Assembly: GCA_910575035.1 (NCBI GenBank)
Contig: CAJTDL010000019.1
Coordinates: forward strand, 38,748-102,747
Direction: 5' to 3'
Length of the DNA: 64,000 nt
Origin: Lachnospiraceae bacterium
Lineage (GTDB): Bacteria > Bacillota > Clostridia > Lachnospirales > Lachnospiraceae
Shown: positions 50,281-59,233 of the stretch, piece by piece
How the letters are laid out: each line of letters starts with the position of its first letter
Numbering within the stretch: position 1 is the stretch's first letter
Notes under the pieces: model-generated
Told to the model about the DNA's origin: nothing
The model's input: only the letters and a program-made list of their open reading frames with translations
The model's database searches: none
Position numbers and translations under genes: made by a program

Positions 50281-51264
50281 ATGAATTTAAAAGGACGCAG
50301 CTTTTTAAAGTTAAAGGATTTTACCCCAGAGGAAATCATGTACTTAATTGAATTGTCAGCGGATTTAAAAGCCAAGAAAAAGAAGGGCGTTGCCCATGAT
50401 GTGCTGAAAGGCAAGAACATAGCGCTGATTTTTGAAAAGACAAGCACCAGAACCCGCTGTTCCTTTGAAGTGGCGGCTCATGACCTTGGAATGCATGTCA
50501 CCTATCTGGATCCTTCTGGCTCCCAGATTGGCAAAAAGGAAAGCATTGCCGATACAGCCAGGGTTCTTGGCAGGATGTTTGATGGCATTGAATACCGTGG
50601 GTTTGGGCAGGAGATTGTGGAGGAGCTGGCACAATATGCAGGCGTTCCCGTATGGAATGGGCTTACCAACGAATACCATCCCACCCAGATGATTGCAGAC
50701 ATGCTGACCATACAGGAAAAATTCGGCCGTTTACAAGGCATAAAATTTGTATATATGGGAGACGCCCGCTACAATATGGGCAATTCCCTGATGGTGGCCT
50801 GCGCAAAGCTGGGCATGGATTTTGTGGCATGTACCAGCAGGCATTATTTTCCCGACCAGTCCCTGGTGGATTACTGTCGGGAGGTGGCGAAGGAAACAGG
50901 GGCGGCCATTACCTTGACGGAGGATGTGCAGGAAGGCACAAAGGATGCAGATGTGGTTTATACGGATGTATGGGTGTCTATGGGCGAGCCGGATGAAATG
51001 TGGGCGAGCCGGATAGAGGAGCTAATGCCTTACCAGGTAAATAAAAAGGTGATGGAAAATGCCAAGGATACGGCTATTTTCATGCATTGCCTGCCAGCTT
51101 TCCATGACTTGGAGACTGCCATTGGCCGACAGATCCATGAGAAATTTGGACTGACAGAAATGGAAGTAACAGACGAGGTATTTGAGAGCAGCCAGTCTGT
51201 GGTATTTGATGAGGCAGAGAATCGGATGCATAGCATTAAAGCCATCATGTATGCCACTTTATAG
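50281..51264 (+). CDS. argF: Ornithine carbamoyltransferase
   Basis: The 327-residue enzyme transfers the carbamoyl group between carbamoyl phosphate and ornithine. It has the carbamoyl-phosphate loop [46 protein letters not shown], the ornithine loop [19 protein letters not shown], and the catalytic HCLPAFHD. Anabolic (ArgF) or catabolic (ArcB) direction cannot be told from sequence; no arcA, arcC or argG neighbours are present. GGAGGAAATT precedes the ATG. Confidence 0.92.
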   Translation: MNLKGRSFLKLKDFTPEEIMYLIELSADLKAKKKKGVAHDVLKGKNIALIFEKTSTRTRCSFEVAAHDLGMHVTYLDPSGSQIGKKESIADTARVLGRMFDGIEYRGFGQEIVEELAQYAGVPVWNGLTNEYHPTQMIADMLTIQEKFGRLQGIKFVYMGDARYNMGNSLMVACAKLGMDFVACTSRHYFPDQSLVDYCREVAKETGAAITLTEDVQEGTKDADVVYTDVWVSMGEPDEMWASRIEELMPYQVNKKVMENAKDTAIFMHCLPAFHDLETAIGRQIHEKFGLTEMEVTDEVFESSQSVVFDEAENRMHSIKAIMYATL

Positions 51265-51283
51265 AGGTAATGGGGATTTTGTA

Positions 51284-52291
51284 ATGAAGACAAAGATATT
51301 GGAAATTCTGCGCCAGGCAGAAAAAGGGGCTTTTATTTCCGGGCAGGAGCTGTGCGGGCAGCTTGGCGTGTCCAGGACAGCCGTTTGGAAGTCTGTAAAG
51401 CAGTTAAAGGATGCCGGATATAAGATTGAAGCAATCCAAAATAAAGGCTACTGCCTTTTATCTACACCAGATATTTTATCAAAAAGTGAGATTGAGAGCC
51501 AGCTGCAGACAAAATGGGTGGGACGCCCCGTCTGCTATTTTGATGAGATTGACTCTACCAATACAGAGGCAAAGCGTATTGCAGAAGGGATGGCTGGCGC
51601 CCAGGGGCATGGGACTGTGGTCGTGGCAGAGGAACAGAATGCCGGCCGCGGAAGGCGGGGAAGGGATTGGGATTCTCCCCGGGGAGACGGCATTTTCTTT
51701 ACCATACTGCTGAAGCCGGATATGGATCCGTCCAATGCCCCCATGCTGACCTTGGTGAAGGCGCTTGCAACGGCCAAGGGCATCACAAAGTACACAGGGC
51801 TGGAATCTGCCATTAAATGGCCCAATGATGTGGTGGTCAACGGGAAAAAGGTGGTTGGCATCCTGACTGAAATGAGCGCCCAGGTGGACTATATCAACCA
51901 TATTGTAGTAGGCACAGGCATCAATGTGCACCAGAAGGGTTTCCCGGAGGAAATCGCTGCAAAGGCCACATCACTGGATATAGAGCTGAAGCAGCTGGGG
52001 AAGCAGAAAAAAATTTACAGGGCTGCATTGCTGGCGTCCGTATTGGAAGAATTTGAAGCCTGTTATGAGGCGTTTATGCAGGCACAGGATCTGTCTTTCC
52101 TTATGGAGGAGTACAATTCCCTCTTGGTAAACTGCGGCAAAGAGGTACGGGTGTTGGATCCCTTAGGGGAATTTGGCGGCAAAGCCCTTGGCATCAATGA
52201 AAGGGGCGAGCTTTTGGTTGGCTGTAAAGGTGAAATCACAAGGGTATCTTCTGGGGAAGTATCTGTGCGGGGAATATATGGCTATGTATAA
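51284..52291 (+). CDS. birA: Bifunctional biotin ligase/biotin operon repressor
   Basis: The 335-residue protein has an N-terminal winged helix (GQELCGQLGVSRTAVWKSVK, LKDAGYKIEAIQNKGYCL) and the ligase domain (VCYFDEIDSTNTEAKRIAEG, EEQNAGRGRRGRDWDSPRGD, AIKWPNDVVVNGKKVVGILT). It biotinylates carboxylase subunits and should repress biotin genes. No biotin operon is in the window. The ATG was chosen by alignment with the usual HTH start; the site before it (GAGGTAATGGGGA) is modest. It follows argF by 19 bp and may be cotranscribed. Confidence 0.92.
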   Translation: MKTKILEILRQAEKGAFISGQELCGQLGVSRTAVWKSVKQLKDAGYKIEAIQNKGYCLLSTPDILSKSEIESQLQTKWVGRPVCYFDEIDSTNTEAKRIAEGMAGAQGHGTVVVAEEQNAGRGRRGRDWDSPRGDGIFFTILLKPDMDPSNAPMLTLVKALATAKGITKYTGLESAIKWPNDVVVNGKKVVGILTEMSAQVDYINHIVVGTGINVHQKGFPEEIAAKATSLDIELKQLGKQKKIYRAALLASVLEEFEACYEAFMQAQDLSFLMEEYNSLLVNCGKEVRVLDPLGEFGGKALGINERGELLVGCKGEITRVSSGEVSVRGIYGYV

Positions 52292-52381
52292 AATGTGCGC
52301 TGGCCATTAACATAGCGGGAAGTTTTCAGCTTTCGTTTCTGTATCTGTCTGGCATTGGAGGCAGAAAGGCTGTTTGAATGC

Positions 52382-52726
52382 ATGGAAGGAACCATAGGGA
52401 AGGTGGGTGTATTTTTGGAAGAAATGATCTTGTGCGCTGCCAGCGCATATACCAGGAAATATTATTTAAATGAGGCATTTGGCCAGCTGCCGCCCCAGAT
52501 CAAGGATGAGCTGAAGGTCATGTGCGTGTTGTTCACAGAGGATATTGGCGGGACGCTGACCCTTTTTTTTGATGAGGAGGGAAGGCTTCAGTTTCGGACA
52601 GATGCAGATGAAGGGGATCTGCTTTATGATGATATCGGGAGCGTGCTGAAGGTGAAGCAGCTGCAGCGTGTCCGGCAGGATTTGCTGGAAGCCTTGGAAT
52701 TATATTATAAAGTTTTGGGAGGATAA
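52382..52726 (+). CDS. Uncharacterised conserved Firmicute protein (possibly DUF6145)
   Basis: The roughly 114-residue protein contains [40 protein letters not shown] and [20 protein letters not shown] with [15 protein letters not shown]. It is soluble and acidic. I recall a similar family sitting beside coaX in Lachnospiraceae but know no function. Start choice is uncertain: ATG at 52382 is used, TTG at 52415 (after AAGGTGGG) gives the conserved part only, and TTG at 52355 adds nine residues. The stop is 4 bp before coaX, implying cotranscription. Confidence 0.6.
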   Translation: MEGTIGKVGVFLEEMILCAASAYTRKYYLNEAFGQLPPQIKDELKVMCVLFTEDIGGTLTLFFDEEGRLQFRTDADEGDLLYDDIGSVLKVKQLQRVRQDLLEALELYYKVLGG

Positions 52727-52730
52727 GCGT

Positions 52731-53513
52731 ATGTTATTAGTGGTAGATGTTGGCAATACCAACATTACATTTGGCGTATTTGATGGGGAAAGCCTGAGAG
52801 GGACATTTCGGATGACCACCAAGCTGCAGCGGACTTCCGATGAGTATGGGGTCAGCATCCGTGACCTTTTGGCGCACAACAAAATGGATCCGGCAGAAAT
52901 TCGGGATGTGATTATAGCTTCTGTGGTTCCAAATGTGATGCATTCCCTGTTAAGCTCCTTTATTAAATATTTTGATATCCACCCAGTGGTAGTGGAGCCG
53001 GGGATCAAGACAGGCATCCGCATTGCCACAGAGAACCCGCGGCAGATTGGCGCAGACCGTATTGTGGACGCCGCCGCTGCATATGAGCTGTATGGGGGGC
53101 CTGTATTTGTGATTGATTTTGGCACTGGCACCACCTATGACCTGGTGGATGAGACAGGAGCCTTTGTGTCTGGGGTTACTGCCCCTGGGATTCGCACTTC
53201 CGCAAAAGCCCTTTGGGAAGAGGCCGCCAAGCTGCCGGAAATTGAGATCCGCAAGCCTGGGAGCATCCTGGCAAGGGAAACCATCAGCAGTATGCAGGCA
53301 GGCCTGATTTATGGCCAGATCGGCCAGACAGAATACATTATCCGCCAGACGAAGAAAGAAACAGGCTATAAGGATCTGAAGGTAGTGGCAACCGGAGGCC
53401 TTGGGATCATTATTGCAGATGAAATTGATACCATTGATATCTATGACCCCACCTTAACACTGCAGGGGCTGCGCCTGATCTACAATAAGCAGAACCGGCA
53501 AATGCCTGTATAG
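52731..53513 (+). CDS. coaX: Type III pantothenate kinase
   Basis: The 260-residue ASKHA-fold kinase performs the first step of coenzyme A synthesis. It shows [17 protein letters not shown] at the N terminus, [20 protein letters not shown], the phosphate loop [19 protein letters not shown] with [16 protein letters not shown], and [26 protein letters not shown] precedes the ATG. CoaX is feedback-insensitive in other bacteria. It lies in a run birA-unknown-coaX-dusB, all in one direction. Confidence 0.94.
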   Translation: MLLVVDVGNTNITFGVFDGESLRGTFRMTTKLQRTSDEYGVSIRDLLAHNKMDPAEIRDVIIASVVPNVMHSLLSSFIKYFDIHPVVVEPGIKTGIRIATENPRQIGADRIVDAAAAYELYGGPVFVIDFGTGTTYDLVDETGAFVSGVTAPGIRTSAKALWEEAAKLPEIEIRKPGSILARETISSMQAGLIYGQIGQTEYIIRQTKKETGYKDLKVVATGGLGIIIADEIDTIDIYDPTLTLQGLRLIYNKQNRQMPV

Positions 53514-53587
53514 GGCAGCAGCCCCAAGTAAATCTGATATTTTGTTTATGCAGATGCAAATAAAAAGAGAGAAGAAATGGCAATCAA

Positions 53588-54556
53588 ATGGAAAAATTAA
53601 AGATAGGAAATGTGACACTGGAGAATAATTTAGTGCTGGCGCCAATGGCAGGTGTGTGTGACCTGCCATTCCGTATGCTCTGCAAGGAACAAGGCGCAGG
53701 GCTGATCTGTATGGAAATGGTAAGCGCCAAAGGGATTTACTACCGCAATAAAAATACGGAAATCCTGCTGACGGCAATGCCAGAGGAACGCCCTGTGTCT
53801 TTACAGCTATTTGGGGCAGATCCCTATATTATGAGTGAAATGGCAAAGCAGATCGAGGAGCGTCCCTTTGACATTCTGGATATTAACATGGGCTGCCCTG
53901 TGCCCAAGGTTGTAAATAATGGAGAAGGCTCTGCCCTGATGAAGGATCCCAAGCTGGCATACGAGATTATTTCTGCCATTGTAAAAGCCATAAAAAAGCC
54001 TGTAAGTGTAAAAATCAGAAAAGGCTTTGACGAAGCCCATGTCAATGCAGTGGAGATTGCAAAAATAGCAGAAGCAGCAGGAGCCTCTGCTATTGCCGTG
54101 CATGGCAGAACCAGGGAACAGTATTATTCTGGAAAGGCAGACTGGGACATTATCCGGCAGGTTAAAGAGAATGTTGCCATACCTGTTATTGGAAATGGAG
54201 ACATCCAAAACGCCCAGGATGTAATCCTTCGGAAAGAGCAGACAGGCTGCGATGGCTTTATGGTGGGCAGAGCCGTCCAGGGAAACCCATGGATTTTTCA
54301 CCAGATCCTGCACTATCTGGAAACAGGGGAACAGCTTCCCAAGCCTGGCATAGAAGAAGTGGCCAGGATGGTTCTGCGCCATGCCAAAAGCCAGATCGCC
54401 TTCAAAGGCGAGGTAACTGGAATGCGGGAAATGCGCAAACACGCGGCTTGGTATACCAGCGGCTATAAAAATTCAGCAAAGCTGCGTGGGAAGATCAATG
54501 AGGTAGAGACATATCAGCAGTTAGAAGAATTATTCCATACAGTGGCATTGCTATAA
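53588..54556 (+). CDS. dusB: tRNA-dihydrouridine synthase (DusB type)
   Basis: The 322-residue FMN enzyme reduces uridine in tRNA D-loops. It has LVLAPMAGVCDLPFRMLCKE, ILDINMGCPVPKVVNNGEGS with the catalytic Cys near residue 102, VHGRTREQYYSGKADW and NGDIQNAQDV. The C-terminal helical domain (HAAWYTSGYKNSAKLRGKIN) binds tRNA. AGAGAGAAGAAATGG lies before the ATG. It follows coaX by 74 bp. Confidence 0.93.
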   Translation: MEKLKIGNVTLENNLVLAPMAGVCDLPFRMLCKEQGAGLICMEMVSAKGIYYRNKNTEILLTAMPEERPVSLQLFGADPYIMSEMAKQIEERPFDILDINMGCPVPKVVNNGEGSALMKDPKLAYEIISAIVKAIKKPVSVKIRKGFDEAHVNAVEIAKIAEAAGASAIAVHGRTREQYYSGKADWDIIRQVKENVAIPVIGNGDIQNAQDVILRKEQTGCDGFMVGRAVQGNPWIFHQILHYLETGEQLPKPGIEEVARMVLRHAKSQIAFKGEVTGMREMRKHAAWYTSGYKNSAKLRGKINEVETYQQLEELFHTVALL

Positions 54557-54686
54557 GGGAATCCAACGGGGGTCTCCAAAAGTATTTTCTTTTTACATAA
54601 ATTAACAGGCCAAGGCATATATTTTAGGCATCTGCCCAAATGTTTTTGGGCATAGCCAATAGATCTGGATTAGGAGGAAAAGGAAA

Positions 54687-55265
54687 ATTCGAAAAGCCAT
54701 ACATAGAATCAAGGCCTTTACTTATCAGATAAGACAAAAGCTTTTGCCAGGCCTATGGAAAAAACAGGGAGATTCTGATGTGCCAGAGGAGAATGTGGAA
54801 AAAGGGAATCCTTATTTGCCCAAACTGCGGATGATCCTGGGACAGGTTTTGGAGCAATATGGCATTGGGTACCAGCATTTCAGCCCCCTTTTGATTGATA
54901 CAGATACCCAGCCAGAGTCCCTGTTGGATGAGGATGATGTGGAACTGGTTCTGGAACAGATTTCCCCGGATTTAAATTATTTAAAAATAGCCACAGACCG
55001 CCCTGCATATTTTTCCCCTTATATTGAAAGAATGTATGAGGAAACAGGATTGGTTGTCCAGATGGAAGCCAAAGGACAAACCTCTGTTAACGGGATCAAT
55101 GTGGTTTTGGACATGGAATGGGAAGGAAGCTGCCACAGGGAATATATGAAGGAACAGATCCTCTACATCCCCATTTACAAACGTCCCTGGTCAAAACTAG
55201 AAATGGAGCAAAATCTTGACATTTCAATACCTATTGGGTATAATACAATGATTGTGAAAGGATAG
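54687..55265 (+). CDS. Conserved protein of unknown function, probable ATT start
   Basis: The 192-residue product begins RKAIHRIKAFTYQIRQKLLP and continues with NPYLPKLRMILGQVLEQYGI, HFSPLLIDTDTQPESLLDED and ISPDLNYLKIATDRPAYFSP. No membrane segment or known domain is seen. A strong site AGGAGGAAAAGG (54672-54683) is followed at normal spacing by ATT, with no ATG, GTG or TTG nearby in frame; the next is TTG at 54744, without a site. The coding-like, basic sequence between suggests the ATT is used. It lies between dusB and greA. Confidence 0.5.
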   Translation: MRKAIHRIKAFTYQIRQKLLPGLWKKQGDSDVPEENVEKGNPYLPKLRMILGQVLEQYGIGYQHFSPLLIDTDTQPESLLDEDDVELVLEQISPDLNYLKIATDRPAYFSPYIERMYEETGLVVQMEAKGQTSVNGINVVLDMEWEGSCHREYMKEQILYIPIYKRPWSKLEMEQNLDISIPIGYNTMIVKG

Positions 55266-55351
55266 AAAAAGGCAAAGCCCTTGTCTTTACAAGCAGCGAA
55301 TAACCACAATTATAAAATATAAAAAGTGAACAACAGGAAGGGTATGGTATT

Positions 55352-55834
55352 ATGGAAAAAAAGAACATATTAACGTATGCAGGCCTACAGAAATTAGAAA
55401 CAGAGCTACAGGATCTGAAGGTTGTAAAAAGGAAAGAGGTTGCCCAAAAGATCAAAGAGGCAAGGGAACAGGGCGACCTTTCTGAAAATGCAGAGTATGA
55501 TGCTGCCAAGGATGAGCAGCGTGACATTGAGGCAAGGATTGAAGAAATTGAGAAAATTCTGAAAAATGCAGAAGTAGTGTTAGAAGATGAAGTGGATCTG
55601 GAAAAAATCAGCGTGGGATGCAAAGTAAAAATCCTTGACTGCGAATATGGAGATGAATTGGAATACCAGATTGTAGGTTCCACAGAGGCAAATAGCCTGA
55701 AAGGCAAAATTTCCAATGAATCCCCTGTGGGAAAAGCATTGATCGGGGCAAAGGTTGGGGACAGCATCCAAATTGAGACACAGGCAGGCATATTGGAATA
55801 CAAAGTATTGGGGATTGAGCGCAACAATGAGTAA
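55352..55834 (+). CDS. greA: Transcription elongation factor GreA
   Basis: The 160-residue protein has the coiled coil (LQKLETELQDLKVVKRKEVA, KIKEAREQGDLSENAEYDAA with KDEQRDIEARIEEIEK) that enters the RNA polymerase secondary channel and stimulates transcript cleavage, and the C-terminal FKBP-like domain (GSTEANSLKGKISNESPVGK, ALIGAKVGDSIQIETQ). GGAAGG precedes the ATG. Its last codons plus stop are duplicated immediately downstream. Confidence 0.95.
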   Translation: MEKKNILTYAGLQKLETELQDLKVVKRKEVAQKIKEAREQGDLSENAEYDAAKDEQRDIEARIEEIEKILKNAEVVLEDEVDLEKISVGCKVKILDCEYGDELEYQIVGSTEANSLKGKISNESPVGKALIGAKVGDSIQIETQAGILEYKVLGIERNNE

Positions 55835-55883
55835 GGCCATTGGATTGCCAATGCCAATGAGTAAACCCATAGGATTCGCCAAT
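55826..55883 (+). repeat. 27-28-bp direct repeat duplicating the greA 3' end
   Basis: AATGAGTAAGGCCATTGGAT (55826 onward; the last two codons and stop are AAT GAG TAA) recurs as AATGAGTAAACCCATAGGAT from 55856. The period is 30 bp. A further loose repeat follows (ATGCAGC and GGGCATA near 55935-56035). Confidence 0.7.
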
Positions 55884-56075
55884 CCCTTGAGATAAAGCCG
55901 TATGTTCTGTTTTGTTAGGCAGGGCACAGAGGATATAAATGCAGCAAAGCCATATGTTTAGCCTTCGCAGGCGGGCATAGGGGGTAAAAATGCAGCGGTA
56001 TCATATATATGTGGCTTTCACAGATGGGGCATATCAGGCATAATCCAGGCAGCGCATAGAATGGAGGAAAAGAAA

Positions 56076-57575
56076 ATGGCACAGAATAATCAGCCACAAA
56101 ATCAAGATCTGAACCAACTTTTAAAGGTTCGCCATGACAAATTAAGAGATCTGCAGGAAAATGGCAAAGATCCTTTTCAGATAACAAAATATGATGTTAC
56201 AAACCACAGCCAGGAAATCAAAGATAATTTTGGCGCTATGGAAGGCCAGGTTGTCAGCTTGGCAGGCAGGATGATGTTCAAGCGGGTCATGGGAAAAGCA
56301 TCTTTCTGCAATATCCAGGATTTGCAGGGCAGCATCCAGGCCTATGTTGCCAGGGACAGCATTGGAGAGGAAAGCTATAAGGATTTCAAAAAATACGATG
56401 TAGGCGATATCCTGGGGATTAAGGGTGAAGTCTTTAAGACAAAGACAGGCGAAATATCCATCCATGCACAGGAAATCACCTTGCTGTCAAAAAGCCTCCA
56501 GATCCTTCCAGAGAAGTTCCATGGATTAACCGATACAGACATGCGGTATCGGCAGCGATATGTAGATTTAATCATGAACGCTGAGGTAAAAGACACATTT
56601 ATCAAACGTTCCAAGGTACTGAGCAGTATCCGTCAATATCTGGATGGGCAGGGTTTCATGGAGGTGGAAACTCCTATGCTGGTAGCCAATGCAGGCGGTG
56701 CAGCAGCCAGGCCTTTTGAAACCCATTTCAATGCGTTAAATGAAGACTTAAAGCTTCGTATTTCTCTGGAGCTTCCTTTAAAGCGGCTGATTGTAGGCGG
56801 CATGGAGCGTGTATATGAGATTGGGCGCGTTTTTCGGAACGAAGGGCTGGATACAAGGCACAACCCAGAATTTACCCTGATGGAATTGTATCAGGCATAT
56901 ACAGATTACCATGGCATGATGGATTTGACAGAAAACCTCTATCGGTATGTAGCAAAGGAGGTTACAGGGGCTGAGGTACTCACATATGGTGAGCATACAA
57001 TGGATCTGTCCAAGCCATTTGAGCGTATTACTATGGTAGATGCGGTAAAGAAGTATGCAAATGTGGATTTTGATACGATCCATACCGTAGAGGAGGCAAA
57101 GAAGCTGGCAGACCAGCACCACATCGAATATGAGGACAGGCACAAAAAGGGCGATATTCTGAACCTGTTCTTTGAGGAATACGTAGAGGATCATTTAATC
57201 CAGCCTACCTTTGTAATGGACCATCCGATTGAGATTTCCCCACTGACCAAGAAAAAGCCAGAAAATCCAGAATATGTAGAGCGTTTCGAATTCTTCATGA
57301 ATGGATGGGAAATGGCAAACGCCTACTCAGAGCTGAATGATCCCATTGACCAGAGGGAACGGTTCGCAGCACAGGAAGCCCTTCTTGCCGCCGGAGATGA
57401 TGAGGCAAACCATACAGATGAAGATTTCTTAAATGCGCTTAACATTGGGATGCCTCCTACTGGGGGGATTGGGTTTGGAATTGACAGAATGGTGATGATG
57501 ATGACAAACTCACCAGCGATTCGGGATGTGCTTTTGTTCCCCACAATGAAAACGCTTGGCGGAAAAGACCAGTAA
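56076..57575 (+). CDS. lysS: Class II lysyl-tRNA synthetase
   Basis: The 499-residue enzyme has an N-terminal OB-fold anticodon-binding domain (VVSLAGRMMFKRVMGKASFC), motif 1 (IRQYLDGQGFMEVETPML), motif 2 (YEIGRVFRNEGLDTRHNPEF) and motif 3 (GGIGFGIDRMVMMM). All class II elements are intact. GGAGGAAAAGAAA precedes the ATG. It is the last chromosomal gene before the mobile element, with no sign of disruption of its 3' end. Confidence 0.96.
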   Translation: MAQNNQPQNQDLNQLLKVRHDKLRDLQENGKDPFQITKYDVTNHSQEIKDNFGAMEGQVVSLAGRMMFKRVMGKASFCNIQDLQGSIQAYVARDSIGEESYKDFKKYDVGDILGIKGEVFKTKTGEISIHAQEITLLSKSLQILPEKFHGLTDTDMRYRQRYVDLIMNAEVKDTFIKRSKVLSSIRQYLDGQGFMEVETPMLVANAGGAAARPFETHFNALNEDLKLRISLELPLKRLIVGGMERVYEIGRVFRNEGLDTRHNPEFTLMELYQAYTDYHGMMDLTENLYRYVAKEVTGAEVLTYGEHTMDLSKPFERITMVDAVKKYANVDFDTIHTVEEAKKLADQHHIEYEDRHKKGDILNLFFEEYVEDHLIQPTFVMDHPIEISPLTKKKPENPEYVERFEFFMNGWEMANAYSELNDPIDQRERFAAQEALLAAGDDEANHTDEDFLNALNIGMPPTGGIGFGIDRMVMMMTNSPAIRDVLLFPTMKTLGGKDQ

Positions 57576-57788
57576 AATCAAGGGTTTGCGGACTTAAAGA
57601 CAGTATGGTACGACAAGAGTACGACAAAATAAACTCTCTTAACGGGTTAAAATAAATGATTTTAAATTAAACTCGTGTCAGTTCAAGTTAATATTTTGTA
57701 CGATAAGGACATTTTTCTAAAAGAAAATTTTAGGGAAGTGTCCTTTTGTTATGGTCAAAAAACAAAATAAGAAATGGAGGAAATGAAC
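57576..57788. other. Probable left boundary of an integrative element
   Basis: Directly after lysS comes A+T-rich DNA with three GTACGA repeats (57613, 57625, 57699) and a strong terminator, then genes of conjugative-element type with different codon use. The exact attachment site cannot be assigned because the right end and integrase are outside the window. Confidence 0.5.
57705..57747. terminator. Strong intrinsic terminator at the element boundary
   Basis: AAGGACATTTTTCTAAAA (57705-57722) pairs through the full 18 bp with TTTTAGGGAAGTGTCCTT when G-U pairs are allowed, with a GAAAA loop and TTTT after it. Confidence 0.75.
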
Positions 57789-58250
57789 ATGAGTAGTACA
57801 GCGTTAGGAGCAGAGAAAGCGATTATTTTTATCAGTGATGCACATGAAAAATTCTACTATGAAAAATTGAAAGAGGTCAGGTATCAGGACGTGTACCACA
57901 AAGCGCTTGTATATTGTCTTGGTATCAGCGATGACACAAGAAGAAATATCAACAGCATTTATAACTTTAAGACAGGCTGTGTAAAAACGGAGTGCCTGCA
58001 CGAAGGCTGGCAGACCAGCGGGAGCTTAAAAGTAGTCAGGATGGCGTTTAACTTTTACTGCAATGGTACGCCGAGTGTCCTTGACTATGATGATGCGGAG
58101 GAACAGGTGGACGAGTGCAGACGGTACACAGTGGAAGAACTGTTCTGCTGTGCCTATGCGCCTTATTTTTGGCAGGCGGTACAGATTCGTTATCCGGAAT
58201 ATGTAACATATAACCACAACTTGTACGCCATGCTTGGAGGACGGGATTGA
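57789..58250 (+). CDS. DUF6075-like protein of a conjugative element
   Basis: The 153-residue soluble protein contains IFISDAHEKFYYEKLKEVRY, ALVYCLGISDDTRRNINSIY and LHEGWQTSGSLKVVRMAFNF with CCAYAPYFWQAVQIRYPEY. Proteins of this type open the accessory module of many clostridial integrative elements and are annotated, to my recollection, as DUF6075. Function unknown; an anti-restriction or regulatory role is only a guess. GGAGG lies 9 bp before the chosen ATG. The stop overlaps the next ATG. Confidence 0.6.
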   Translation: MSSTALGAEKAIIFISDAHEKFYYEKLKEVRYQDVYHKALVYCLGISDDTRRNINSIYNFKTGCVKTECLHEGWQTSGSLKVVRMAFNFYCNGTPSVLDYDDAEEQVDECRRYTVEELFCCAYAPYFWQAVQIRYPEYVTYNHNLYAMLGGRD

Positions 58251-58426
58251 TGTTAAAAGTCAGGCTTATGGGAACGAAGAACGATATTAAGTGGTTCGGG
58301 AAGATTTTACAGCGTAACCCGAAAATCGAGGTGACGGAGTTTTCCGATATGTTCCCAAACAAAGGGACAAAGAAATATTACAGGACTTATGTGGAAGTCA
58401 GGAAAAGCAACGTAAAAGAAAATTAG
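58250..58426 (+). CDS. Small DUF3970-like protein
   Basis: This 58-residue basic protein (MLKVRLMGTKNDIKWFGKIL, then VTEFSDMFPNKGTKKYYRTY) overlaps the previous stop by one base (TGATG). The pattern KVR-x2-GT-x3-IKWF and NKGTKKY is that of DUF3970 proteins common in clostridial mobile elements. Cytoplasmic; function unknown. Confidence 0.65.
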   Translation: MLKVRLMGTKNDIKWFGKILQRNPKIEVTEFSDMFPNKGTKKYYRTYVEVRKSNVKEN

Positions 58427-58447
58427 TAGAAGCAAAGGAGAATCATC

Positions 58448-59233
58448 ATGTGTAAAATAATCGCAATCGCAAACCAGAAAGGCGGTGTGGGCAAGACCAC
58501 CACCACAAGCAATTTAGGAATCGGGCTGGCAAAACAGGGAAAGAAAGTGCTTCTGATTGATGCGGACGCACAGGGCAGTCTGACCGCAAGTTTAGGCTTT
58601 ACAGAGCCGGACAGTCTGGAAATCACGCTTGCAACCATTATGGGGAACTTAATCAATGACGGGGAAGTAGAGCCGGGGGAAGGTATCCTCCACCATGAGG
58701 AAGGGATAGACTTAATGCCGGGGAACATTGAGCTTTCCGGTCTGGAGGTTTCCCTTGTGAATGTGATGAGCCGGGAAACGGTACTCCGGTCATACATAGA
58801 GATTGTCCGGGAGAGTTACGATTATATTTTAATTGATTGTATGCCTTCTCTCGGCATGATTACCATAAACGCCTTTGCCTGCGCCGACAGTATCCTGATA
58901 CCTGTACAGGCGGCATACCTGCCCGTCAAAGGCTTGCAGCAGCTTATTAAGACGGTGGGAAAGGTAAAGCGGCAGATTAACCCGAAGCTGGAGATTGAAG
59001 GGATCCTGCTTACAATGGTGGACAGCCGAACGAACTACGCAAAGGACATCAGCGCCATGCTGAAGGAAGCCTATGGAAGCCGGGTGAGGATATTTGCCAA
59101 TGTCATTCCCATTTCCGTCCGGGCGGCGGAGATTTCAGCGGAGGGCGTCAGCATCTACAAGCATGATCCAAAGGGGAAAGTGGCGTCAGCTTACGATTCT
59201 CTGACAAAGGAGGTGCTTGCAGATGGGCAGTAA
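58448..59233 (+). CDS. parA: ParA/Soj-type partition ATPase
   Basis: The 261-residue ATPase has the deviant Walker A motif ANQKGGVGKTTTTSNLGIGL, VLLIDADAQGSLTASLG, and Walker B YILIDCMPSLGMITINAFAC. GVSIYKHDPKGKVASAYDSL is the C-terminal signature of the Soj branch. With ParB it should stabilise the extrachromosomal form of the element. AAAGGAG precedes the ATG. Its end overlaps the parB start by 11 bp. Confidence 0.93.
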   Translation: MCKIIAIANQKGGVGKTTTTSNLGIGLAKQGKKVLLIDADAQGSLTASLGFTEPDSLEITLATIMGNLINDGEVEPGEGILHHEEGIDLMPGNIELSGLEVSLVNVMSRETVLRSYIEIVRESYDYILIDCMPSLGMITINAFACADSILIPVQAAYLPVKGLQQLIKTVGKVKRQINPKLEIEGILLTMVDSRTNYAKDISAMLKEAYGSRVRIFANVIPISVRAAEISAEGVSIYKHDPKGKVASAYDSLTKEVLADGQ

